Assembly (NCBI GenBank): GCA_001414485.1
Contig: LLEY01000024.1
Location: 186,001-250,000, forward strand
Source of the DNA: Calycina herbarum
Taxonomy: Eukaryota; Ascomycota; Leotiomycetes; Helotiales; Pezizellaceae
Direction of reading: 5' to 3'
Length of the DNA: 64,000 bases
The notes under the pieces are model-generated. The model was not told where the DNA came from, did not search any database, and worked only from the letters and a program-made list of their open reading frames with translations. Both the position numbers and the translations under genes were made by a program. How positions within the stretch are numbered: position 1 is the first letter of the stretch; the number at the start of each line of letters is the position of its first letter. This document shows, one piece after another, positions 23,880 through 35,093 of this stretch.

Positions 23880-26857
23880 TTAATTTACCGACGTTGAGAA
23901 ATCAGCGTTCAGTCCTTTACCAACAGCCACCTCCACTCTATTATCGACTTTTACGCTCTTCGGCAGGTCAGCACCCACGGGTGTGGTTGTATTCGTCTGG
24001 CCACCCAATCCCAAGAACACAATCCTGGCAATCTTCACGCCAGAATCATAACCATAGTCACCCTTCATACTAAACACACTTCCATCGAACGAGAACTTCA
24101 CATATGTAGTTGCCTTTTGCAGGAACGAAATCCCATCATCGAGATACAACTCCCCAGAAGCAGTCCCATCACTACCGATAGGTACGATGATTTCGAAATC
24201 CTGCTTTCGGAGCTCGGTAGTTGTCATTGTGCTGTTGATACGTTGAGGAACGATGACTCCTCCTCGGTAGAAGAGGGGAATGGATTCATAGTCGATTTCT
24301 GTGAGTGGGATCACAGCCCCTTGACCTTCGATTTTGGAATGGGTGTAGAAATCGTAGAAGGTGTCTTTGGGGAAGTAGGCTTGGACTGTTGTTGAATTCT
24401 CCTCTGTAACGGGACTTACAAGGAGAGAAGGTCCGTAGAAATATTGGAGGTCGTTTCCGAATGTATTTGTGTCTTGGGGGTAGAGGTAAAATAAGGGGTT
24501 GATGAGTGGTGTTCCATCTTGGGTTTGGTGGTAGAGAGCTGTGTAGATGTAATCCATAAGACGGTATCGAATATCGATTGCCTTCTTTGCGGAAGCTGTT
24601 ACGCTTTCCCAGCGATAGAATTCTTGTGGGATGTTTGGGGTGTAGCCGTTGTGGTTTCGGTAGAAGGGACTGAATGCACCTAGAGCTGCCCAGCGAGCAC
24701 AAAGTTGCTCGGTGGTATTGTCGGCAAAGCCACATACATCTGATCCTACCATTGGGACTTGGTAGATGGATGCAAATGCCATCATGGAGGCGATTGAGAT
24801 ACGGTACTTTTCCCAGGAACTGACATTGTCTCCAAGCCAGTGACCAACCTTTGTTCCTGCTCCGGCGAAGGTGCTTCGGGTGATGATGAGCGGTCTCTCG
24901 GTTGGTCGGCGGGTTTGCATTGCGTTTCTTGATGCGGTGGACATCACTAGCTTTGTTAGTTTTGACTCCAATCCCTGTGGCTGTTTACTTACTCGTTCCG
25001 TAAAGATTGTGAGTGTCATACATAGCAAGTCCATTATAATGGATGATATCAGTGTTTACAGTATGATTTGATATTCCTCCGCCGGCTGCGTTATCCGCAA
25101 CTGTGTAAGCGGCAGCATTGTGGATTGCATACTTTGGATAAAGTAAATCGCGTCCGGGAAGACCAAGTTGTTGACCAGAAGCTTGTCGTTCTTCAATTTG
25201 GAATAGCTGTTTAAATTGCTGTACTTCCATGGTGGCTCTCTTTGTGGTCGCGTTGCATGCGGTTCCGGCAGGCTGGAAGTCGCAAGGAAATCCAGGGAGT
25301 GGCCGAGGTGGTGTTCTCACGTCTGGAGCAGGTGGTGGATAACCAATGGCTGCTGTGAAGGGCTATGAGGCTTGTCAGCACCGAGTTATAAAGTTCAGAG
25401 AAAGAATACCTACATCGTCGCAAGGAAAGTTGCAAGGGAAATTCGAAGGCTCATTCATATCGATCCACAATCCATCAATATCAACTCCGCTCTCTGCTGA
25501 GAAGAAGGATGAGAACTCATCATTCCAATAAGTCTGAACAGCCGGATGAAACCAGTCTGGGAAAACAGTTACACCCGGCCAGACTACACCGAGCCAGTCC
25601 GAGCCATTGGATCCTTTGAGGAAAATGTCATCGTCGACTCCATTATGATAGGGAGGATAATCTTGATATGCGACTGCCGGGTCTACCATCACGATATATT
25701 TCTGATTATGAGCGTGGAGGTAGTGGTTGAGCTCTTGCATCATCTTTATTGGGAATCGATCTGGATCTAGAGAAAATACCTGCTTCAGTCAGCTCTTGTC
25801 CCTTGAGAAATTAGATAGTGGAGCTTACTCTTCTACGATCCATATAATCTATGTCAGTCCACATTGTTTCCAACGGAATACCAGCCGAAGAATAGTTGTA
25901 GACCACCTCTGCGACCTCATAGGTATCTTGATACCCGTACCGACAGTTATGGTAACCGAAAGACCAGTAAGACTGCATAGTAGGAAGCCCAGTAACTTCT
26001 GCATACTGTTTTGCGAGCTCGATGGGTGTTGGGCCCGCCATGAAATAAAAATCTAGAACACCACCAAGTGTATTGTACTCAAGGTATTGGTTTTTCCCGT
26101 CCGTGTTATTGATTTTCACATCCATACCATTGGAATTGAGAAAGAAAACTCCATGGGTGCCAGACAATCGATGATCAAAATAAACTGGATGGTTCCCGTA
26201 TAGATTGGCTCCTGCTGGGATTCCGTATGCATCTTGACTCCACAAGGTTCGGATGTAATTTGTTGTATTGAGACGAAAGGGGTCTGAGTGTTCGCCCATA
26301 CCATAAAGGTTCGGGCTTTCCGGGAGGGAAGTTCTCAGCCGGAGATATTGAGATTCAAAAACAAGACTTGCAGCAGAAGTGTCAAAGAGAATTTCACCAG
26401 TTTTGGGCCGGACAATGGAGAACGAGAATGGAGATTCTGTGTAGCTGAATTGAAGATTTGTTGAGCTGTTCCCTGCTTGACCTGTTGGACGTGGGAATAC
26501 ACTTTCGGGAACTTGGTAGACACTGTTGGCAGCATCTTGAATCTTGACATGAATTCGGTCAACTTGAATATGGTTAGCAATTAATTCGCAATAGTTGTCG
26601 TAAGTTTAGCATGGAGAATTGTGTTTACCAGTCTCATAGACAACTTGTAAAGTCAATCTCTGCAAATCATCACCATAAACATTACAAGCGGTTCCAGAAA
26701 GTGCCAAATCAGCTGTCACACAATTACCTGTGATTTTGACATTTGAAGCTGTATAACCAGGGCAAGATGCCAGCGGATCTTCCGATGTATTCAGAGCTCG
26801 GTGGCCAATTGAGGAAGCCGCTGTAGTTGCCGCAAGCCAAAAAAGTAAGACAATCAT
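23880..26857 (-). CDS. Secreted GH31 alpha-glucosidase
   Basis: Five exons on the minus strand: 26857..26629, 26562..25829, 25779..25414, 25362..24993, 24946..23880, giving 921 aa. A signal peptide ([16 protein letters not shown]) points to secretion. The catalytic nucleophile lies in [12 protein letters not shown] (Asp near 428) and the acid/base in [11 protein letters not shown] (Asp near 606), as in GH31 alpha-glucosidases. Further family blocks are [23 protein letters not shown] and [20 protein letters not shown]. Many N-x-S/T sites suggest heavy glycosylation. It should release glucose from maltose, malto-oligosaccharides or starch ends outside the cell. Junctions were set to keep [22 protein letters not shown] and [12 protein letters not shown]. 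Length and architecture match Aspergillus acid alpha-glucosidases; exact substrate preference cannot be read from sequence. Confidence 0.95.
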
Positions 26858-27821
26858 GATGAAAAATATTGAAGGTCAAACGAGACTTACAAGAAGTATT
26901 CGCAAATCCTTGCTGAGAATCTGCACTTTATACCATTTTTCTCAAGACTCGTCCGATAATTGCGGTTCCTTGCCCAGCCGCGAGACATCACCAATTTGTA
27001 CTACAAAGCCGATCGCTGCAGCTTTTTCAAGCGGGGTATTCAAGTTTTCTGCAAGTAACAACGTCAGGGACGCTTGAGTGCAAATGGTAGAGCCCTTGAT
27101 AGGTGCGTTTACCTAGTTATGGGGTTTCCATGTCTAGTTGCAGAGTCAACCGAGCACGAGAAGCAGCAATCCCCGCCTTTCCAGATCCCCGCACTGCCTG
27201 TAATCGGCCCGGAAACCACCAGCTTTACGGGGAAGTCGATCCAGCGCTATTAGTACGGGGTACTTGTAAGAAGAGGTCATACAAAAAAGGCAGGAAACGT
27301 TCTTACAAAGCTCGCAGTGGACAGAAAAAGCGGCAGTGTTCGTACCTGCCTACATCGCTAGGGTAATTACTTTGAATTATTTTAGATACTTCGAACAATT
27401 CAGAATATTAACCTGGAAGTTTAGAACAATCAAGCTTAATTGTTTTAGAAAGCTGGAACAACAAGCAAGATAGGCAGGTACGAACCTAATACTTGTATTT
27501 ACTGCCGCTTTTGCGAAGTATTTTTATCACGTTTTAATCACGTGATATGCATCGCCAGGTTCTTCCTCTATTGGGTAAGTATAATGAATGGTGAAACTCT
27601 GATACTTTTGTATGAGTAGAGAAACTCATTGATTCCTTGAAGATTTCGTGGTTTGAATCATCATCGCCGCCTTATTAGCGAAGCGCATTGCAGCTGCAGC
27701 CTAGGTACATGCTCACCTTCTGAACTGTATGGAAAATTCCATTCATCTCTTCCATCAACTGAACCACCCTACTATCACAGTTTAGACGTTACTTATCTGT
27801 TACTCAGACCACGATAAGGAC
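26858..27821. other. Intergenic region between divergent alpha-glucosidase and HET genes
   Basis: No gene recognised. It should hold the alpha-glucosidase promoter and contains a MITE copy at 27311-27517. This marks the left edge of the accessory island. Confidence 0.6.
27311..27517. mobile_element. MITE copy, family 1 (copy C) with long terminal inverted repeats
   Basis: The left end (CTCGCAGTGGACAGAAAAAG then cggcagt) and the right end (ACTGCCGCTTTTGCGAAG) are inverted relatives. The next inner blocks also pair: GTTCGTACCTGCCTA on the left and TAGGCAGGTACGAAC on the right. The left arm lacks about 14 bases (aaatacaagtatta-like) present in the right arm. The core (gggtaattactttgaattattttaga..gaacaa) aligns with copies at 39095 and 43811. 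Non-coding. Confidence 0.75.
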
Positions 27822-30030
27822 ATGTCTTCGGAGGCACAAACCCTCAGTTCGCTCCAAATCAACCATTCAAGCAAGTCAATGTGCAACACTTGCAAAATCG
27901 CTTTCGCGGACATTTTGAGCGATAGCTTCAACAGTCCAAATTGGTATTTGAGAGTTGATCCCAGACACAAAGTACGCTGCTTTTCGTATGGCAGTGCTCA
28001 AAAACTCGTGCACGCCGCTGAAAGTGGATGTGTTCCATGTTCTAAGGTTGTTCGAGCCGTTGTCATTTCAGACGAAGCCACTGAGTGGATTACCATAACT
28101 TCCGAGGCTAGAAATTCTAGCCAGTATCTGGTGTTTGTTTCAGAATAAGTTCTCACCTTAAAAAGGTTTTATGCACCGGGTTTGCGGAAGCAGTATCGGG
28201 GTGAGGTGGTTTTGATAAAGCCTGCCGACATTAACGACCATGGCGAGAAACTCGAAATTTCCTTAAAAGAGTCAGTAAAACGACAGCTTGGATTCCCTCT
28301 AAGTCCTCGTTCGAACTCTGAAGATTGTTTCCAACTTGTTGGGAGATGGATAAGCGAATGCCGCAACTCACACACCATTTGCAATCAAAAAAGAGGCAAA
28401 ACAAGACTCCCAACCCGAGTGATTGACGTTGGGCCAAGTGATAGCTCAAAGCCTCCTTATTTGTTGGTTTCTGGAGGCTTGTATGGTGTGTATGCAACAT
28501 TAAGTCATCGTTGGGGAGAGATTTCAAAACAATTTACCACAACCCGGGGGAACGTCGACGACCACAAGAACGCACTTAAGCTCTGCAATCTTCCAGCAAC
28601 TTTTAGAGACGCCATTTTTGTCGCAAAAAGGCTTTCCATTTAGTACCTGTGGATAGACAGCATTTGTAGGTAATGGGACATTGTTCTCCTACTTCCTTTC
28701 TCTTGAATCACCCCTGAATCATTCCTGAACCCCAGCATTTATCCTGTGCCGAATCTTGAGACATTTCTTGATGGGCAAATACTGAATCCCCCATCTTCTA
28801 GGTATAGTCCAGGACGATCCAGATGATTGGACGAAGGAATACAGCCGGATGTCCACGATATACGAGCATAGTACTATTACCATATCTGCACTAAGAGCAA
28901 AGGATAGCTCCGATGGTCTTTTTGGCCAACCAACTACACGACGCTGTTTCAAACTAAACACCAACGAAGTCGTTGCATTTCAACAGGTGCCTCGGCGCTT
29001 TCCTAGAGCCCTCGCAATGTCTCCGATGAGCAAGCGTGGCTGGATACTCCAAGAGCGTATTCTCAGCTCTTCTATGGTTCATTATGGAGAAGACCAGATT
29101 TTTTGGGAATTCTGTGAGGGAGATTCGAGTGATAATGCGCCGGAAATGATTCCAAATACTTTCAACGTGCTGAAAGAGTACATTGAACAAACCCCAGGCT
29201 GCAATCTGCATGCAGAAGGTCACTTCTCGGCTTGGTACGAGATGGGGAGGAGATATAATAGCCTACAGCTCACTTTAGAATCGGACAGACTTCTTGCTAT
29301 CCAAGGGCTATCGAATAGATTTAGCAAAATCTTTGGAGTAAAGTATCTGGCAGGGCTGTGGTTGGAGGACCTTCATCGAGGGCTTCTGTGGTGGTGCGGT
29401 AACAAGTCTCGACAAGATTGCCGGATTGCGCCCTCTTGGAGCTGGCTAGGCTATGGTAAAGATTTGGAGTTTGGATGGCCCGGACAAGAACAACCGCGCA
29501 CAAGTCATGTTTATCCTGTGATTCGTGTTCAATCGAACTATAATCTCGAAATCATCGATGCATCTGTTCCGCAATGGCACGATAAATCTATAGTGAAGGG
29601 TTCTATAGCGGCATGGGGAGTTCTAGTAAGGGTAGACTATGTCACAACTTGCAGATGGGATAACGGGGCCCCTTATCCATTGAAGTTTTGGGATGCGTCA
29701 TGGATTGGCTACATCAATACACGCCCGAAACCAAAAACACGAGCTGGAACGCTGCCTTGTGTCATCGATTTTCAATGTGATTCCCTTACAGCCTGCTATT
29801 GTCTCGTCATTGCAGATTGGTCTTGCAGAAGTTTCAGACTTTCTCGCCGTATATCTCAAAACCTCAGGTTCTACCTCATCCTCCAGCGTGTAGGTCGACG
29901 GCATAAACACCACCATCCTTTAGATGAAGGAAAATTCAAACGCATTGGAATGGGTGCAGTTGCTATTACGGAGCCCAGGACTGAGAATTTCTTCAAGGGT
30001 AAAAGTCGCAAATTTGTGACTCTCGTTTAG
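27822..30030 (+). pseudogene. HET-domain (heterokaryon incompatibility) gene with two in-frame stops
   Basis: Reconstructed as exons 27822..28665 and 28802..30030 (136-nt intron, gtaggt..ctag; frame sums to 691 codons). The HET domain is clear: YATLSHRWGEISKQFTTT, LPATFRDAIFVAKRLSI, YLWIDSIC joining IVQDDPDDW across the intron, then STIYEHSTITISALRAKDSSDGLF. The later part (GWILQERILSSSMVHYGEDQIFWEFCEG) is also typical. Two stops interrupt the same frame: TAA at 28146-28148 and TAG at 28641-28643. The second falls inside the HET core, just before YLWIDS, where relatives usually carry a basic residue. No frameshift is needed apart from the intron. HET proteins trigger cell death after fusion of unlike strains. 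The gene looks recently inactivated; a sequencing error or a truncated product cannot be excluded. Confidence 0.8.
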
Positions 30031-31115
30031 GTCATTGTGGAAGCTGGGCAGTTGTTTCTCTTACATATACGATTTATATTTTGGAGTTGGCATCCTCTTT
30101 GTTTCCAGTAATATGGCTCCCTGAAATATTGAAATAGTTGTAGAAGCACTATTTCAGCTGGTAACAACAGGTGTGGGTATTTGATCCGGCTTTTACAGAG
30201 GTTCTCATACTCATAAGCGAAGAATTTTCAACTAGGACAATGACAATCAGATTTCGTTATCACCAAAATGTTTCAAGTTCTCCGAGACTAAGGACTAGAA
30301 ATGGTGATATTTTACAATAGCTGTTCTCAGATAATCGCGGCTCTTGACGGTTGGGAAGAGCAAAGAGCGAAGAGTTCTGATTCATCAAAATATTCAGGTT
30401 AACCTAGAATCTTCATTGCACCTACGCTTACTAGTCGTCGTAACTTCATTATCTATTTACGATTCTTCTAAACAACTAAAGAAATTTAATTCTGTAAAAG
30501 AATATCAGACGACAAGTCAAAAACTTACATTTTTCTTATTTATTTCGAAATTCGTCGTCACAACCTCCTTCGTTAGTCTGAAATTTTCTGAAAGCAAATG
30601 TGGAAGAAGAACCAACTATGTTTTCTAAATAGCAAGCCTTCCACTAGGGATTAGTTAAGGTAACTAGGAGGATTGAAAGAGGCTGCAATTTGAAATTGGT
30701 AAGACTACTCAAGGGGGGTTTCTTTTTCCTCTTCTGAGTTTTATTTCTTGATTATATTCTCTGGCAAATGGAATTGTCTCGCAGCTAATTTTTTGAAGAA
30801 TGATTAAGCGACAATTTAATGTGTTCCTCGCAGCGTTGCGGTATTTCAAACTGTGAAGACCTTACCTGGTTTGTGAAACCCGTCCTTTCCCTCAGAAGAG
30901 ACCCCCGTTCTACAAATTGTTCACAGATGATATTATTTTATGAGAGATTTGCTTTATACAGAGTCGACATACCTATGAATCAGATCACTGAAAAAATCAA
31001 TCAAATTAAAGACGGGGCAGCTCACTCCTCTAGCTTTGAACTCAGTTGTCCGTCAGAAACTAACTCCCTTCCCCTCGTTCTTTGTTCTTGTTATTATCAA
31101 CTTTGTTATTTCTAT
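30031..31115. other. AT-rich intergenic region
   Basis: No gene recognised between the HET pseudogene and the 2EXR gene. Open frames here are short and compositionally random. Confidence 0.5.
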
Positions 31116-31940
31116 TCAAATTTCACTTGCTCTCATTCTTTGATCCTCTTCCTTTTCTCTGTTTCCATCCCCTTCATCATTCATGTCCAGGTCAGAATCC
31201 CCTTCACCGCCACTCTCATACCGAACACGTTTACCATAACTGTTACCATCTGTGTAATAGGCCAACTCCCCATCCCTTTTCATCTTCCCTTGCAAATAAA
31301 GCGGCACACTCCACCTAGGATATCTCTCCTTGATATTCCTAAATTGTCTAATAACCTCATTCTGTATTGAGTCTGGTTCCTCTGCATCCTCCCCTAAAAC
31401 TTCAACATTTGCAAAAGTAATCACCCCTTTCTCAGGCTTGAGGTCTCCCATACTACACCAACAAGACGCCGGACAGTCACGAATAATATGATAATAAGAT
31501 TTCAAATTCATATACTCGGAAATCGGGAAGCCATTTATATCACCAGCGTCTATACTTCCACTACTCACCCATTCCAGAGGCTCAGTAGCGAGATGGAGGA
31601 TACTGTTCTTTGTTTCCTCGGTTAGAGAGGGCCAAATATCTTCATCGCGCCAGAGCCAGGATGGGTAGAAGATTGTGTCGAGGGAGGGGTTGAAATAGAT
31701 TTTTGCTGGATGCGATTCCGAGGGGAAAGAAAGGTGATAGTGTTGTAATGCGATGGCGCGGGATTCTTGACAAGTTGAGAGGAGAGGGGGAGAGGATGTT
31801 GGGGTATAGTATTCGTTGTTGTCGCCTGCGAGGATTTCTATAATTCGGGGGTGGTTGAAGAGCGCTATCGTCCATATATTGAGACGGAGTTCGGTAATTA
31901 GATTGGGAAAAATCGTGAACTCCTGAAGTGGTTGTTGCAT
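31116..31940 (-). CDS. 2EXR-domain protein (fungal-specific, unknown function)
   Basis: Single-exon 274-aa ORF with the ATG at 31940. The frame stays open upstream to 32219, but the 2EXR domain starts almost at once after the chosen Met. Hallmarks are FTIFPNLITELRLNIWTIALFNHPRIIEI, LLSTCQESRAIALQHYHLSF and YFNPSLDTIFYP, the usual order for the 2EXR family of filamentous fungi. The C-terminal third is acidic (Asp/Glu-rich, ending EKEEDQRMRASEI). The family is expanded and variable among fungi, and no biochemical role is established. A decayed relative lies about 1.6 kb to the right and a MITE-like element between them, so the locus looks like an accessory family expansion. Confidence 0.75.
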   Translation of the reverse strand: MQQPLQEFTIFPNLITELRLNIWTIALFNHPRIIEILAGDNNEYYTPTSSPPLLSTCQESRAIALQHYHLSFPSESHPAKIYFNPSLDTIFYPSWLWRDEDIWPSLTEETKNSILHLATEPLEWVSSGSIDAGDINGFPISEYMNLKSYYHIIRDCPASCWCSMGDLKPEKGVITFANVEVLGEDAEEPDSIQNEVIRQFRNIKERYPRWSVPLYLQGKMKRDGELAYYTDGNSYGKRVRYESGGEGDSDLDMNDEGDGNREKEEDQRMRASEI

Positions 31941-32350
31941 CTTTATTTCTTCTTGTAGGTCTGGGAGCTGGTGTCTAAATCGGATGTTGGATTTGGCTCC
32001 ATTATTTGGGATATCGAGAGATGTTGTCCGGGAAAGTGGATTCAGCGGGTTCGTGGGTCCAAGTTTTGATGGAACACAGAGATACTTGTAGTTTCTTAAG
32101 AGTAGTACTCCACTGTAACAAACATGCGCTGGCTTCAAGGTTGCGAGCCGGCATGACTCATGCGGCATAAGCGAGTACCCGCTGTAAAACCCCCTATTCA
32201 GCTCTAGGCTGATGAGCAATAAAATTTGAACTTAATTGTTGACATATCTTGAATACTTTGCGATCTTACTCTTGATCGTGTAAGCTGTACAGTTATTTCT
32301 TTGCCTGCCTTATTCTTACTCTACAAATGGTAACAAACCTTGGAATAATG

Positions 32351-33236
32351 ATTATTTATAGTGTGAGAAATGAGTAGAGTAGAGTAGAGTAGTGAATGCT
32401 ACTCTACTCTGCTCAAGGGATTTTTAGTATTACTCTACTCTTCTCAATACTACTTGAGTACTACTCGAGTAGTACTCGAGTAGTACGGACCGACTCGGAC
32501 CGATCCGGGCTGAGTAATCGGAGGCTTAGAGGATACCCTATTATAATATCCGGTCTAGCGGAGTACTTAGGTAAGAATTTTTATAATTCCTCTATAAAGA
32601 AGAAAAAGAGAGGAAAAAAGTAATAGAGTAGACTGTTTGATTTTGAAGATATACTTTTTTAAACTACTTAAATAGTAGTGTGTTAGTATATTTACTATAA
32701 CGTGGTGGTTTATCAGCGAGTCGATCATATCAGCGAGTCGATCACTAAAAATACATACAAAAAACGTCTGTGCAGCCCTAGTAAAAATCTGTAATTCTTA
32801 ATAAAAATTAATAAAATTAAAAACCTTACTTTATTACTATATATGTAAATAATATTAGAAATCTTAGATACTAACTAATTATAATAGCTAAGTTATTAAA
32901 GAAATTAAAAAAAATCTATGAATACGGGGGTAATTTTAAGCGAATCGTTAGTTATAGCTAGTAAGCGTTTAAAAATTTCAATATTACTTATTTATATAGT
33001 AATAAAGTAGATTTTTTAATTTATTAATTTTTATTAAGAATTACAGATTTTTACTAGGGTTGCACAGGCGTCTTTTGTATGTATTTTTAGTGATCGACTC
33101 GCTGATAAACCACGTTATATTATTTCTATTTATAGACTACTCGAGTACTAAGTCTTAAGTAACTACTCTACTCTACTCAAGTAGTACTCGAGTAGTAATG
33201 AGTAGTAGAGTATTTTGTTCTCACACTGATTATTTA
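32351..33236. mobile_element. Non-autonomous hAT-like/foldback element with 8-bp target duplication
   Basis: The element spans 32359-33228. Its ends TAGTGTGAGAA and TTCTCACACTG are near-perfect terminal inverted repeats. It is flanked on both sides by ATTATTTA (32351-32358 and 33229-33236), an 8-bp duplication as made by hAT transposases. Both ends continue into repeated AGTAG/CTACT motifs (gagtagagtag at left, ctactctactc and gtagtactcgagtag at right). There is no transposase ORF. A second inverted-repeat element occupies its middle. It lies between the intact and the broken 2EXR genes. Confidence 0.75.
32698..33117. mobile_element. Nested 420-bp element with about 150-bp terminal inverted repeats
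   Basis: The ends are TAACGTGG..CCACGTTA, flanked by TA on both sides (possible TA duplication). The two arms pair over long stretches: TTTATCAGCGAGTCGATCAC, aaatacatacaaaa, gcccTAGTAAAAATCTGTAATTCT and ACTTTATTACTATAT all recur inverted on the right (for example AGAATTACAGATTTTTACTA). The left end carries an extra 17-bp direct duplication (TATCAGCGAGTCGATCA, at about 32711-32744) missing on the right. The core is extremely AT-rich. No ORF. Confidence 0.8.
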
Positions 33237-33518
33237 ATTAAGAATAAATAATTCCAGAGAGTATTTGCAATTATCTCAGGTACGAAACTTAGGTATTTGA
33301 TTGTAATAACGTAGCATGATAATGAGCTAGCTAGTACCCTAGTGTCATCTGAATCATCTCCAACCATTCCGATATGGGTATTGAGAGAATGACTGAATAT
33401 CATGGCCATGGGGTTCAAAACTCAACTGCGCCCTCTCCAATAACGACCACCACTTCCTGAATTCACACCATGTATTCCCTTTGATGACCCATTCATCTTT
33501 AGCAACGTCATCAGCCTC

Positions 33519-34250
33519 CTAGTCATGAAATGTTTTTGCATGCGGATACACAGGAGCATCCCAGCCGGGGTTTCGGTCCCTGATATCTTGGAATTCCTTA
33601 TGTACCTGGTGTTCTTCCGGCTCCACGATCTTTCTTAGACCCACAAGTTCTGCTTCTCGTAGACCAGTCGAGGTGCAACGGAGATGATAGAACGTCTTCA
33701 AATTCGGATATTCCGACCACGTAATCGTTGGGTGATCCCAGCTGTGGAGCGACCAGTTCATTCATGGGGAATTTCACCATAGTAGGCTGGGGTTTCACCG
33801 TAGTATCGCTCTACTGCCATATGCTGAATAAGGGACTTTTGTTCCCTCGTCAACTCTTCGTCGAATTTCCATAAGTTATATTGGAACACCTCAAAGGGAA
33901 AGTAGACGATGTCAATTGTGGGGTTAAAGTAGACTTCTGGTGGGAGTTCTGCAGGGCAGAGGTGTGGTGGTTAGTCGGTCTTATAACCGAAGGATTTCTT
34001 GAGAAACTTTTGAGCGTGTTCTCGGGATTCGCGAGACGCTGATAGCACTGCAGGCGGGTTGTGGGTGCTGTACCAGCCGCTAAAGGGTTTTTCGAGGGAT
34101 ATTCCGAGAAAGATGACTTGTGGTTCCATGATTACAGTTTCCTAGATTGTAAGTCTGAGTTCCTTGGCTAGTCGTTGGAATGGGAGGATTTTTGGGTCTT
34201 CCGGTATGTCATGAGTAAAGTCGTGAAGTTCTTGATGATTAAGATCTGCG
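33519..34250 (-). pseudogene. Degenerate 2EXR-domain gene
   Basis: Minus-strand remnant of the family of the 31116-31940 gene. Conceptual translation from about 34200 downward reads ILPFQRLAKELRLTI, stop, ETVIMEPQVIFLGI, then AVLSASRESREHAQKFL, stop, LPPEVYFNPTIDIVYFPFEVFQYNLW. It continues as TREQKSLIQHMAVERYYGE to a third stop. After a frame change it resumes as TITWSEYPNLKTFYHLRC..IRDRNPGWDAPVYPHAKTF. The stops are TAG at 34142-34144, TAA at 33971-33973 and TGA at 33758-33760 (plus coordinates). The first replaces the Trp that follows ELRxxI in the family. With three stops and one frameshift this is not expected to make a full protein. Confidence 0.75.
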
Positions 34251-35093
34251 AAAGGGAGCGAAGATGGGTTTGACTTCACGATTCGTGTTGAAGCTGAAAG
34301 TGTGCGCAAGGTGGAAAGTGTGCTTGGAAGAGGGTTGAGATGTAGAGGTGGTTAGAGACAGCAGTGAAGGAGATGGATGTCCTGTGATTGAATTCGTTCT
34401 TTTCAGGTTTAGGCTCCCAGCTCTTTCGGGTAGGAAGAAGGGTCTTCCCAGAGGATAACGAAGATAAGGAAGATGAGGGACAACTTTGATAACAGTAAGC
34501 AAGCGTACAAGACAATATGCCTGAAGGGAGAAGAAAGCAGGTCTGAGTTCTTAGGTCTTGACTGGTGCTATACAACCTGAACAATGGGGCTATGAGAATG
34601 GCTTAGCATTATAGGGAGGATTAGAAGCAGTGATTGCTAGTGAATTTCATGTTATTAGCAAACCTTATAAACTCAACAACCAAATTAAAATCTTAAAATG
34701 TAACTCATAATCAGAGTAAATAATCAGAATAATGAATATGTTAATTAATTGAGTGATCTTATACACTATTAACGATGGACAGAGGTCTTCAACAGGTGAT
34801 AATGAACCATCACAGCAGCGCACATTCAAACAATCACACAATGGCGAAGATATACCAGATCAACTCGTCTATTGCTCAAATTAATTGGCCTTCGTCAAAA
34901 ACCTGGGGGGTAGTGGTAGCAGCGGCACGTGACCACATTATTTTCTTGGCGTTTGCGACAACCAATCATCATCCTCTGTCCCCTCGTTATATCGGTTCAT
35001 ATCAGTTTCGGTTCTACACCCCAAGTCCTATACACCCTCCAAGCTATTCGTCCCAGGGAATCTCAGCAAAAGATCTGCTTGCTCTCATGAGCA
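34251..35093. other. Intergenic region
   Basis: No gene recognised. It is AT-rich around 34620-34770, with the presumed promoter of the rhomboid gene on the right side. Confidence 0.5.

Noticed and set aside
31941..32219. N-terminal extension of the 2EXR protein by 93 residues
   Set aside because: The frame is open, but the extension has no family similarity and the 2EXR domain begins right after the Met at 31940.
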